Part shown: piece after piece, positions 8,318-16,113 of the stretch | Position numbering within the stretch: the stretch's first letter is position 1 | How the letters are laid out: each line of letters opens with the position of its first letter | NCBI GenBank assembly: GCA_025463555.1 | Contig: JAODAS010000008.1 | Location: 1 to 33,306 of the forward strand | Reading direction: 5' to 3' | Source of the DNA: Schumannella sp. | Lineage (GTDB): Bacteria; Actinomycetota; Actinomycetes; Actinomycetales; Microbacteriaceae | DNA: 33,306 nt | Made by a program: the position numbers and the translations under genes | Notes under the pieces: model-generated | The model's database searches: none | What the model was told of the DNA's origin: nothing | Seen by the model: the letters and a program-made list of their open reading frames with translations, nothing else

Positions 8318-9978
8318 GCGTCCATCCTAGGTTCGGTTTCGGCTTGCGGCTCGGGGTCGCCGAGGGCCTCCCGGTGCCTCCGGGCCAGGTCGGCGACGGC
8401 TGCGGCCAAGGTCGGGTCCTCGCCCCGCGCGAGCCCCGCGTACTCGAGCCGGCCACCGACCGCCTTCACCCACACCCGGCGACGCGGGACGAACAGGCTC
8501 ACGAGCAGTCCGCCGAGGATGAGCAGCGCGAAGACCAGAGCCCAGGTCGCGGTGATGTCGTGGTGGATGTCGACGCTCACGTACCGCTTGAGACCCTCGT
8601 ACTCGACCGTGCCGAGCCCGTCGGGAAGGTCGACCACGTCGCCCTCGTTCAACTGCAGCGACGACGCGTCCGCGTCCGGACCCGCGATCTGCGTCAGCGC
8701 CGACGTATCAAGCGTGTAGGCGTTCACCGGGGCGCCGGTGTCGAGGCCGAGGTCGCCGGCATAGACGTTGAGGCTGAGCAGGGATTTTCCGTGGTCGGTG
8801 GGCGAGAACGAGTCGTACATGCCGTTGGTCAGCGGCACCGGGTCCGGGTAGAAGAACCCGAACAGTGCGATCTGCTGGGAGAGCCCGTCCGGCACCTTGA
8901 CGACACCTCGGCTGGCGAGATTGGCATTCAGCTGCAGGAACGGGACCGCGCCGCTGTACACGACCTCTCCGCCCGCGTCGCGCACCGTGATGACGGGCGC
9001 GTAGCCGTTGCCGAGCAGGTAGACGTCGGTGCCGCCGATCGTGATCGGCGCGTTGATCTTGAGAGCTGCGGGGGTCCAGTCGCCGCCGGGCGTGCGGGTG
9101 CTGAGGCTGGCCGTGAAGTCCTTCGGATGCCAGACCAGCGATCCCGTCGTGACATCGGACTCGTAGCTGGCTTCGAAGTCGTCGAGCCGCATCGAGTACG
9201 GCTCGAGCGCGGACTCGGTGTAGAACCGCCCGTGTGCGAACGAGTCGTAGCTGGCACGCACATTCGTGAACGCCTCACCCTGCACGAGGATGCGCTGCCC
9301 GGTGTAGCCGAAGCCGCCGCCGACGCCCACGACCAGCAGCATCCCGACCAAGGCGGTGTGGAAGACCAGGTTGCCGGTCTCGCGCAGGTAGCCGCGCTCG
9401 GCGCTCACGCTCTCGCTGGTTGAGCCGGTCGAACCGCCATAACGCTCGGTGCGGTACCCCTGGCGTTTGAGCAGCTTGGCGGCTTCGTCGATGGCGAGTC
9501 CCGCATCCGCCCCCGTCGGTGCGGTCGTGAAGCCGACGAGTCGCTCGAGGCGGGCGGGCGTCTTCGGGGGCCGCGCGCGCATCGCGTCGAAGTGGTACTT
9601 CGTGCGGGGGATGATGCAGCCGACCAGCGAGATGAACAGCAGCAGGTAGATGGCCGAGAACCACGGCGACTCGAACGTGCTGAACAAGCCAAGCGAGTCG
9701 AGCACCTTGAACGTCTCGGGGTCGCGCTGCTGGAACTGCAGCACGCCATTGGGGTCGGAGGTGGTCTGCGGCACCAGCGAGCCGGGGATGGCAGCGAGCG
9801 CGAGCAGCAGCAGCAGGAACAGCGCCGTGCGCATGCTCGTGAGCTGGCGCCAGAAGAAGCGGAGGTAGCCGACGAATCCGAGCTTGGGCTGGCTCACGCT
9901 GTCGTCGGCCGGAGCCTCGTTGTCGATGTGATCGGAGGGCCGATCAGAGCGCACGGCGCCGTCAGAGGAAGATGCCAA
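8314..9978 (-). CDS. resB: Cytochrome c biogenesis protein ResB
   Basis: LRFFWRQLTSMRTALFLLLLLALAAIPGSLVPQ..., LVFHTALVGMLLVVG; adjacent ccsB/ccdA. TTG start overlapping ccdA; GTG at 9954 is an alternative. Confidence 0.93.
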   Translation of the reverse strand: MASSSDGAVRSDRPSDHIDNEAPADDSVSQPKLGFVGYLRFFWRQLTSMRTALFLLLLLALAAIPGSLVPQTTSDPNGVLQFQQRDPETFKVLDSLGLFSTFESPWFSAIYLLLFISLVGCIIPRTKYHFDAMRARPPKTPARLERLVGFTTAPTGADAGLAIDEAAKLLKRQGYRTERYGGSTGSTSESVSAERGYLRETGNLVFHTALVGMLLVVGVGGGFGYTGQRILVQGEAFTNVRASYDSFAHGRFYTESALEPYSMRLDDFEASYESDVTTGSLVWHPKDFTASLSTRTPGGDWTPAALKINAPITIGGTDVYLLGNGYAPVITVRDAGGEVVYSGAVPFLQLNANLASRGVVKVPDGLSQQIALFGFFYPDPVPLTNGMYDSFSPTDHGKSLLSLNVYAGDLGLDTGAPVNAYTLDTSALTQIAGPDADASSLQLNEGDVVDLPDGLGTVEYEGLKRYVSVDIHHDITATWALVFALLILGGLLVSLFVPRRRVWVKAVGGRLEYAGLARGEDPTLAAAVADLARRHREALGDPEPQAETEPRMDA

Positions 9979-10696
9979 AGTCTGCGATCACCGCCCCCAG
10001 GCTGGACATGAGCCAGCCCCACGCGCCGCTCACCATGAGCACGCCGATCACGATCAGAAGTACGCCGCCGACGATGTTGACGGCCCGGATGTGGCGCTTG
10101 ACCCAGGCGATCGACCCGCTGACCCAGCCGAATCCGAGGGCGACCAGCACGAACGGGATGCCGAGGCCGATGCAGTAGAACGCTCCGAGCAGCAGCGCCC
10201 GCGGCACGTTCCCGCCGTCGGCGGCGAGGAAGCCCACCGCGGCAAGGGTCGGCCCGATGCACGGCGCCCAGCCCAGGGCGAAGACCACCCCGAGCAACGG
10301 AGCGCCGAGAAGCCCGGTGCGGGGCTGCCAGCGTGGCTTGATCGTGCGCTGCAGCACCGTGACCTGACCGATGAACACCAGCCCGAGCAGGATGATCAGC
10401 ACGCCGCCGATGCGCAGCAGCAGGTCGCGGTACTGCACGAAGAACACCCCGAACGTGCCGGCCAGCACGAAGAACAGCATGAAGACCACGCTGAATCCGG
10501 TGATGAACAGCGCGGCGCCCGCGACCATGCGGCGACGACGGCGCTCGTCGTCGCGGGCCACCCCGCTCACATAGCCGAGGTAGCCGGGGACGAGCGGGAG
10601 CACGCACGGCGACAGGAATGAGAGCAGCCCCGCGGCCAGCGCGATCGGCAGGGCGAGCCACAGCCCGCCGCTCACGACGATATCGCCGGGGGTCAT
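9962..10696 (-). CDS. ccdA: Cytochrome c biogenesis protein CcdA
   Basis: LLSFLSPCVLPLVPGYLGYVSG and FALGWAPCIGPTLAA with paired Cys/Pro motifs. Confidence 0.96.
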   Translation of the reverse strand: MTPGDIVVSGGLWLALPIALAAGLLSFLSPCVLPLVPGYLGYVSGVARDDERRRRRMVAGAALFITGFSVVFMLFFVLAGTFGVFFVQYRDLLLRIGGVLIILLGLVFIGQVTVLQRTIKPRWQPRTGLLGAPLLGVVFALGWAPCIGPTLAAVGFLAADGGNVPRALLLGAFYCIGLGIPFVLVALGFGWVSGSIAWVKRHIRAVNIVGGVLLIVIGVLMVSGAWGWLMSSLGAVIADFGIFL

Positions 10697-11308
10697 CTAC
10701 TTCTCAGCCAGGAGGTCGTCGATCATGGCACTGACGACTGCTACTCGTGGGTCGATGGCGCTGGTGAATCGCGCAGCGACCCGGCCCTTCGTGTCGAGCA
10801 GGAACGTCGTCGGTGTCGTGCTCGGCGGAGCGGGCTGTGCGAAGGCAAGGGTCACGGCGGCGTCGGTGACGTCGAGGATCGAGTCGTATGGGACCGCATA
10901 CTTCTTCTCGAAGCTGAGGGCCTGCGCAGCGTCGTCGCGGATGTTGACGCCCACGAACGCGACCCCCTTGTCGCTGTAGTCGTCGAACAGCCCGTTCAGG
11001 TCGTCTGCCTCGCTACGGCACGGTCCACAACTCGCGTACCAGAAATTGACCAGCACGATCTTGCCGTCGAGGTCGTCACTTGAGATCGTGGCGCCGTTCT
11101 CGGTCTTCCCATCGAAGACGATCGGATCGCCGCGGTTCTCGGGCGCATAGAACTGGGTCGTACCGTCGCCCGAGGTGTAGTCGCCGTCGCCCGACCCGTT
11201 GTACTCGGTCGAGACTCCGGGGGCGGGCGTGCAGCCGGCGAGGGCGAGTAGGGCGAGGAGCGCCAGCGCGCTGAGGCGAGCGGTTCGGGCGGTCACACGG
11301 CTCGGCAT
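10697..11308 (-). CDS. TlpA/ResA-family thiol-disulfide oxidoreductase lipoprotein
   Basis: Lipobox LALAGC; thioredoxin fold KIVLVNFWYASCGPCRSEADDL. Confidence 0.95.
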   Translation of the reverse strand: MPSRVTARTARLSALALLALLALAGCTPAPGVSTEYNGSGDGDYTSGDGTTQFYAPENRGDPIVFDGKTENGATISSDDLDGKIVLVNFWYASCGPCRSEADDLNGLFDDYSDKGVAFVGVNIRDDAAQALSFEKKYAVPYDSILDVTDAAVTLAFAQPAPPSTTPTTFLLDTKGRVAARFTSAIDPRVAVVSAMIDDLLAEK

Positions 11309-11956
11309 TTACACGGCACCTAGGTCGATGGAATCGGCGAGCAAGTCTTGCGCGGGTTCCTGGTAGTCCACCTCGACGAAATCGCCGAAACCCTCGGTGG
11401 TGGGCCGCCACGCGATCGTCGTGATGCTCGACAGCGAGCACCGGCGCCGGCGCGGGTCGGTCGCGAGCGGCTTGCGCTGCACGGTGCGTGCGACCATCCA
11501 GATCGGCAACTGGTGGCTGACGATCACCGCCTCGCCCCTTTCGGTGGTCGAGTGGATGTCCGCGACAGCCGCCATCATCCGGCCCTGGATCGAGATGAAG
11601 GGTTCGCCCCACGACGGCTTGCGCGGGTTCACCAGGAAGCGCGCCAGCCAGGGCCGGCGGCGCAGCTCCCGGCGGATGTTGTAGCCCTCGAACATGTTCG
11701 CCGGTTCGATCAGCCGCGCGTCGTTGTGGATCTCGAGGCCGAAGCCTTCCGCCCACGGCGCGGCGCTCTCCTGCGTGCGCTGCAGCGGGCTGGCGTGCAG
11801 GGCCGTGATCGGGTGACCACTGAGGGATGCGGCGGCCGCGGCCGCCATCCGGTGCCCGCGCTCGCTGAGATGGAAGCCCTCGATGCGTCCGTAGAGCACG
11901 CCCTCGGGGTTGTGCACCTCGCCGTGACGCACGAGGTGGATGAGGTCGGCGGGCAC
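11309..11956 (-). CDS. Histidine phosphatase (phosphoglycerate mutase-like) family protein
   Basis: LIHLVRHGEVHNPEGVLYGR; AVIVSHQLPIW. TAGACT 6 nt upstream of GTG. Confidence 0.93.
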   Translation of the reverse strand: MPADLIHLVRHGEVHNPEGVLYGRIEGFHLSERGHRMAAAAAASLSGHPITALHASPLQRTQESAAPWAEGFGLEIHNDARLIEPANMFEGYNIRRELRRRPWLARFLVNPRKPSWGEPFISIQGRMMAAVADIHSTTERGEAVIVSHQLPIWMVARTVQRKPLATDPRRRRCSLSSITTIAWRPTTEGFGDFVEVDYQEPAQDLLADSIDLGAV

Positions 11957-11997
11957 CCCAGAAGTCTACGTTCGTGCCGCCGATAGACTTTCTCCCC

Positions 11998-13320
11998 GTG
12001 ACCGACCGCACCCTCGTCAAGAACCTGTCCGCTCTTCCCGACGGGCCGGTGCGCGTCTCGGGCTGGGTCGACACCGTGCGCGACCAGAAGAAGGTGCAGT
12101 TCATCGTGCTGCGCGACGAGTCGGGTGCGGTGCAGCTCGTGCATCCGCGACTGGATGCCGGGGACGACCCCCAGCCCGATCCGATCGCCGCCGAGATCTC
12201 GGCTTTGTCGACCGGTTCGTTCGTCACGGTCGAGGGCGAGCTCAAGAAGGACGAGCGGGTGAAGCTCGGCGGGCTCGAGGTCAAGATCGGGACTCTGGAT
12301 GTGGCCTCCGTCGCCCTGGACTCACCGATCGCCGACGACTCGTCGATCGACAAGCGGCTCGACTGGCGCTTCCTCGACCTGCGGCGGCCCGAGCAGAACC
12401 TCATCTTCCGGGTGCAGACCACGTTCCTGCACGCGCTGCGCACCTGGTGGGTGGAGCACGACTTCGTCGAGATCCACACCCCGAAGCTGATGGCCTCGGC
12501 CAGCGAGTCGCGCGCCGAGCTGTTCGAGGTCGGCTACTTCGAAGGCAAGGCCTATCTGGCGCAGAGCCCGCAGTTCTTCAAGCAGATGGCGCAGCCGGCA
12601 GGGTTCGGCAAGGTCTTCGAGGTGGCGCCGGCGTTCCGCGCCGACCCGTCGTTCACGTCCCGCCACGCCACCGAGTTCATCTCGGTGGACGCCGAGATCT
12701 CCTGGATCGACACCCACGAAGACGTGATGGCCATGCACGAGCAGCTGCTGGTCGCCGGACTGACCGCCGTCAAGGAGAAGCACGGCGACCAGATCACAGA
12801 GCTCTTCGACGTCGAGGTGACGGTGCCGACGGTGCCGTTCCCGCGGATCCCGCTCGCCGAGGCGAAGAAGATCGTCGCCGAGCGCGGGTATAAGGTCCCG
12901 CGCCACGACGACGACATGGACCCGGAGGGCGAGCGTCAGATCTCGGCCTACGTCGCCGAGACGTTCGGCCACGAGTTCGTGTTCCTCACCGACTACGCCT
13001 CGAGCATCCGGCCGTTCTATCACCGCCGTCACGCGGACGACGCCGGCCTCACCAACAGCTACGACCTGATCTTCAACGGCGTCGAGATCTCGACGGGCGC
13101 CCAGCGCGAGCACCGCATCGACGTGCTCGTCGAGCAGGCGAAGGAGAAGGGCCTCGACCCGGAGGAGCTCGGCTTCTACCTCGACTTCTTCCGCTACGGC
13201 GTGCCCCCGCACGGGGGTTTCGGCATGGGGCTGTCGCGCGTCATCATGCTGCTGCTGCACCAGCCGTCGATCCGCGAGGTGACGTACCTGTTCCGAGGTC
13301 CGAACCGTCTGACCCCGTAA
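11998..13320 (+). CDS. aspS: Aspartate--tRNA(Asp/Asn) ligase, short archaeal/eukaryotic-type
   Basis: 440 aa; VRVSGWVDTVRDQKKVQFIVLRD, class II motifs, ...FGMGLSRVIMLLLHQPSIREVTYLFRGPNRLTP; lacks the bacterial GAD insertion by length. GTG start 8 nt after TAGACT. Confidence 0.95.
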   Translation: MTDRTLVKNLSALPDGPVRVSGWVDTVRDQKKVQFIVLRDESGAVQLVHPRLDAGDDPQPDPIAAEISALSTGSFVTVEGELKKDERVKLGGLEVKIGTLDVASVALDSPIADDSSIDKRLDWRFLDLRRPEQNLIFRVQTTFLHALRTWWVEHDFVEIHTPKLMASASESRAELFEVGYFEGKAYLAQSPQFFKQMAQPAGFGKVFEVAPAFRADPSFTSRHATEFISVDAEISWIDTHEDVMAMHEQLLVAGLTAVKEKHGDQITELFDVEVTVPTVPFPRIPLAEAKKIVAERGYKVPRHDDDMDPEGERQISAYVAETFGHEFVFLTDYASSIRPFYHRRHADDAGLTNSYDLIFNGVEISTGAQREHRIDVLVEQAKEKGLDPEELGFYLDFFRYGVPPHGGFGMGLSRVIMLLLHQPSIREVTYLFRGPNRLTP

Positions 13321-13322
13321 CC

Positions 13323-13361
13323 GGTGGTTGAGTAGCCGCGCAGCGGCGTATCGAAACCACC
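13323..13361 (+). repeat. Interspersed palindromic repeat, copy 1
   Basis: ggtggttgagtagccgcgcagcggcgtatcgaaaccacc. Confidence 0.9.
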
Positions 13362-13368
13362 ACGTGCC

Positions 13369-13407
13369 GGTGGTTGAGTAGCCGCGCAGCGGCGTATCGA
13401 AACCACC
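13369..13407 (+). repeat. Interspersed palindromic repeat, copy 2 (identical to copy 1, 46-bp period)
   Basis: ggtggttgagtagccgcgcagcggcgtatcgaaaccacc. Confidence 0.9.
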
Positions 13408-13423
13408 ACCAGCACGTGAACCT

Positions 13424-13459
13424 GGTTTCGATACGCGCCTGCGGCGCTACTCAACCACC
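13424..13459 (-). repeat. Interspersed palindromic repeat, copy 3, inverted
   Basis: ggtttcgatacgcgcctgcggcgctactcaaccacc. Confidence 0.88.
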
Positions 13460-14035
13460 GGAGTGCATCGCGTGCACCGGCTGCGACGCCGCGATCGCAT
13501 CGGCCAGCTGCTCGACCGCGATCTCGAGCCGCAGGTCGAGCCCGACCTCGGTCACCGTGCCGTCGGGCCGGATCCGTGACGCGGCCCGGGACACGCTGAC
13601 CGGGTCGACCAGCAGCGCATCGAGCGCGAGCAGGCTCGGGATGAGCCCCGCGAGTCCGCGTAGGCCCCCCGTCTGCCCCGGCGACGCCGACAACAGCAGC
13701 ACGGGCTTGCCGTACAACCCGGTCGACCCGGCCAGCCAGTCGAGCGCGTTCTTGGTGACGCCGGATGGGGCGTGCACGTACTCCGGCGAGGCGATCACCG
13801 CGGCCGAGCAGTTCTCGGCGAGCAGCCGGAACTCCCGCACCGCGGCGGGAAGCGAGTCGGGCCGGTCCAGGCTCGGGTCCATGAGCGGCAGCTCGCGGAT
13901 CAGCTCTGCGCCGACGAACCGGAGCCTCGGGGCTCGTTCCTGCACGGCGGTGAGCAGGGCCCGGTGCAGTGAGTCCTCGCGCAGCGAACCGCAGATCGCG
14001 AGAACCGGGCTGAGCCCGCCGAACGCCTGCTCCAT
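13451..14035 (-). CDS. NADPH-dependent FMN reductase family protein
   Basis: VLAICGSLREDSLHRALL, VIASPEYVHAPSGVTKNALDWL typical flavodoxin-like FMN reductase. TAGGCT 6 nt upstream. Confidence 0.92.
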   Translation of the reverse strand: MEQAFGGLSPVLAICGSLREDSLHRALLTAVQERAPRLRFVGAELIRELPLMDPSLDRPDSLPAAVREFRLLAENCSAAVIASPEYVHAPSGVTKNALDWLAGSTGLYGKPVLLLSASPGQTGGLRGLAGLIPSLLALDALLVDPVSVSRAASRIRPDGTVTEVGLDLRLEIAVEQLADAIAASQPVHAMHSGG

Positions 14036-14063
14036 GACCGGAGCCTACCCATGCCGGACCGGG

Positions 14064-14300
14064 TTATGCGAGGGCGGCTCGCAGACGGTTCTCGTCCACA
14101 CGCCAGATCGTGTGCACGCGGTCGTCGATGAGGACGACCGGGATCTCCTCCGCGTACGCGTCGAGCAGCTCGGGGTCGTCGAGGATCGACTTCTCCTCGA
14201 ACGACACCTCGGGATGGTCGGCCAGCACGCCCCGCACGACGGCACGTGCGTCATCGCACAGATGGCATCCCGGCTTGCCGAGGAGGGTCACAGAGGGCAC
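14064..14300 (-). CDS. Glutaredoxin-like protein (CxxC)
   Basis: 78 aa MPSVTLLGKPGCHLCDDARAVV; DUF836/glutaredoxin-like. Confidence 0.9.
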   Translation of the reverse strand: MPSVTLLGKPGCHLCDDARAVVRGVLADHPEVSFEEKSILDDPELLDAYAEEIPVVLIDDRVHTIWRVDENRLRAALA

Positions 14301-14305
14301 GCCTT

Positions 14306-14312
14306 TAGACTA
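14306..14312. promoter_or_regulatory. Shared symmetric -10 element TAGACTA for divergent leaderless genes
   Basis: + strand TAGACT (14306-14311) ends 6 nt before ATG 14318; - strand TAGTCT (14307-14312) ends 6 nt before GTG 14300. Confidence 0.6.
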
Positions 14313-14317
14313 TGACG

Positions 14318-15106
14318 ATGCCCGAGGAACTGCAGTCGCCTCCGAGCGAGCGCCCGATCCTCGCGTTCTTCGATGTCGACAACACCCTGATGCGCGGCAC
14401 AAGCCTGTTCCAGCTGGGTCGCGAGGCCTGGAAGAAGAAGGTCATCACCTGGCGCGACATCGCCCCGTTCGCGTGGCATCAGATGCGGTTCATCCGCAAG
14501 GGCGAGAACCTCGGGCACCTGAAGTCGGCGCGTGAGAAGGCACTCGAGCTCTCGTACGGCAAGAAGCAGTCGGACATCATCGAACTCGCCGAGGGCATCT
14601 GGCAGGACCGCATCCAGCGTCGCCTCTACCCCGGAACCGTGGAGTTGACGCAGGAGCACATCCGCAAAGGCCACGAGGTGTGGCTGGTGTCGGCGACGCC
14701 GTGGGAGATCGGCGACCTGATCGCGCGCAAGCTGGGGCTGACGGGGGCCCTCGGCACCCGCATCCGGGCCGTCGACGGCATTTACACCGGGGAGCTCGAC
14801 GGCGACGTGCTGCACCACGAACGCAAGGCGGAGGCCGCGCAGGACCTGGCCACCAGGGCGGGGGCCGACCTCGCCGACAGCTGGGCGTACAGCGACAGCC
14901 GCAACGACATCCCGCTGCTGGAACTGGTGGGCAACCCGGTCGTGGTGAATCCGGATGCGATTCTCGCGCATCACGCACACACCCACGGCTGGCCGGTGCT
15001 GAGGTTCACGCCGAAGAGCATCCGTGAGGCGCAGCGCCGGGTGCGCAAAGAGGCGCGGACCGTGAAACGCGAAAAGCGCCGGACCAGGTCCGACGCCTCC
15101 GAGTAG
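14318..15106 (+). CDS. HAD-IB family hydrolase (SerB1-like)
   Basis: ILAFFDVDNTLMRGTS, WLVSATPWEIG, YSDSRNDIPLLELVGNPVVVNPD. ATG 14318 chosen over 14312 from -10 spacing. Confidence 0.93.
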   Translation: MPEELQSPPSERPILAFFDVDNTLMRGTSLFQLGREAWKKKVITWRDIAPFAWHQMRFIRKGENLGHLKSAREKALELSYGKKQSDIIELAEGIWQDRIQRRLYPGTVELTQEHIRKGHEVWLVSATPWEIGDLIARKLGLTGALGTRIRAVDGIYTGELDGDVLHHERKAEAAQDLATRAGADLADSWAYSDSRNDIPLLELVGNPVVVNPDAILAHHAHTHGWPVLRFTPKSIREAQRRVRKEARTVKREKRRTRSDASE

Positions 15107-15108
15107 AT

Positions 15109-15207
15109 CTACTTCTTGTTGCGACGCTGGTGACGCGTCTTGCGAAGCAGTTTGCGGTGCTTCTTCTTCGCCATGCGCTTGCGGCGCTTCTTGATGACGG
15201 AACCCAT
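15109..15207 (-). CDS. 30S ribosomal protein bS22-like (AURKAIP1/COX24 domain), 32 aa
   Basis: Reverse translation [32 protein letters not shown]; closely resembles the mycobacterial 33-aa bS22; AGGTG SD upstream; absent from ORF track because of size. Confidence 0.93.
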   Translation of the reverse strand: MGSVIKKRRKRMAKKKHRKLLRKTRHQRRNKK

Positions 15208-15278
15208 GTTCACCTCACTCGTCGGATCGGACAGGACCGCTGTCCTTACCCGAACCGCGGAAACCTAACCTGCGGAGT

Positions 15279-15482
15279 CTACGCGATGCCCTGCTCGCTC
15301 TGCGAACCGGGCAGTTCGAGAACGGCGGCGAGCGCCGACTCGGGGATGCGGTACGAGCGGCCGAAACGCACGGCGGGCAGCTTGCCCGACTCGACCATGC
15401 GGTACACGGTCATGTTGGAGACGCGCATCATGTCGGCGACCTCGGCGACGGTCAGAAAGCGCACGTCGGACAGATCGGCCAC
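15279..15482 (-). CDS. BldC/MerR-like helix-turn-helix (excisionase-type) protein
   Basis: VADLSDVRFLTVAEVADMMRVSNMTVYRMVESGKLPAVRFGRSYRIPESALAAVLELPG...; GTG 15482 with GGGGGTG SD; syntenic with bS22 as in mycobacteria. Confidence 0.9.
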   Translation of the reverse strand: MADLSDVRFLTVAEVADMMRVSNMTVYRMVESGKLPAVRFGRSYRIPESALAAVLELPGSQSEQGIA

Positions 15483-15581
15483 GCGACACCCCCCTGATCC
15501 GCTTGTGAGTCCTGTGACTCGTGTGACTGGAGTCAACCGCCCCAGAGTATGGGGTCGCGGGCTGCCCGGGCAATCCCCCTT

Positions 15582-16064
15582 TCAGTCGCCGCGGCCCCAT
15601 CGCGGCAGCTTCTCAGAGACACGTCCGGTCACCCGCTTCTGCGCGCCCTGGAGCTTCTCTTGCGCGGCGTCGAGCGCGACTCGTGCCGAATGTGCGGTGT
15701 CCGCGGCGACGCGGCCGACGCGATCACCGACCCCGGCCCCTGCCCACGCGGCGAACACGGTCGACCCGGCCTCGGCATCCGCCCGCGTCTGCTGCCGGGG
15801 CGACTCGTCGAGGAACGGCGCGAGCCAGTCCACGAGCTCGGTCAGGGGCGCGCGGTCGAGCCGGTAGTAGCGGTGCTGCCCCTCTTCGCGCACCGTGACC
15901 AGCCCGCTCTCTCGCAGCCGGGCGAGGTGCTTGGAGACCGTCGGCTGAGGCAGACCCAGCTCGGTGACGAGCTCGGTCACGCTGACCTCCCCGGCGTGGT
16001 GCTCGAGGCGGCTGAGAAGTTCGCGACGGGTGCCGTCGGCGAGCACGTCGAAGATGTCGGCCAT
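15582..16064 (-). CDS. ArsR-family transcriptional regulator
   Basis: FDVLADGTRRELLSRLEHHAGEVSVTELVTELGLPQPTVSKHLARLRESGLVTVREEGQHRYYRL. Confidence 0.93.
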   Translation of the reverse strand: MADIFDVLADGTRRELLSRLEHHAGEVSVTELVTELGLPQPTVSKHLARLRESGLVTVREEGQHRYYRLDRAPLTELVDWLAPFLDESPRQQTRADAEAGSTVFAAWAGAGVGDRVGRVAADTAHSARVALDAAQEKLQGAQKRVTGRVSEKLPRWGRGD

Positions 16065-16113
16065 ACCCCAGGGTAACTAGGCTTCCAAGGATCGGGACAT
16101 AAGGGGATGTGAG

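Noticed and set aside
9418-9438. GGTTGAGCCGGTCGAACC inside resB as a possible truncated interspersed repeat
   Set aside because: Short, lacks the GCCGC/GCGGC core, and encodes a plausible Gly/Ser/Thr linker (GGSTGSTSES); coincidence is likely.
13321-13460. Direct repeats as a CRISPR array
   Set aside because: Only two direct units with a 7-bp gap, palindromic units found elsewhere singly, no cas genes.
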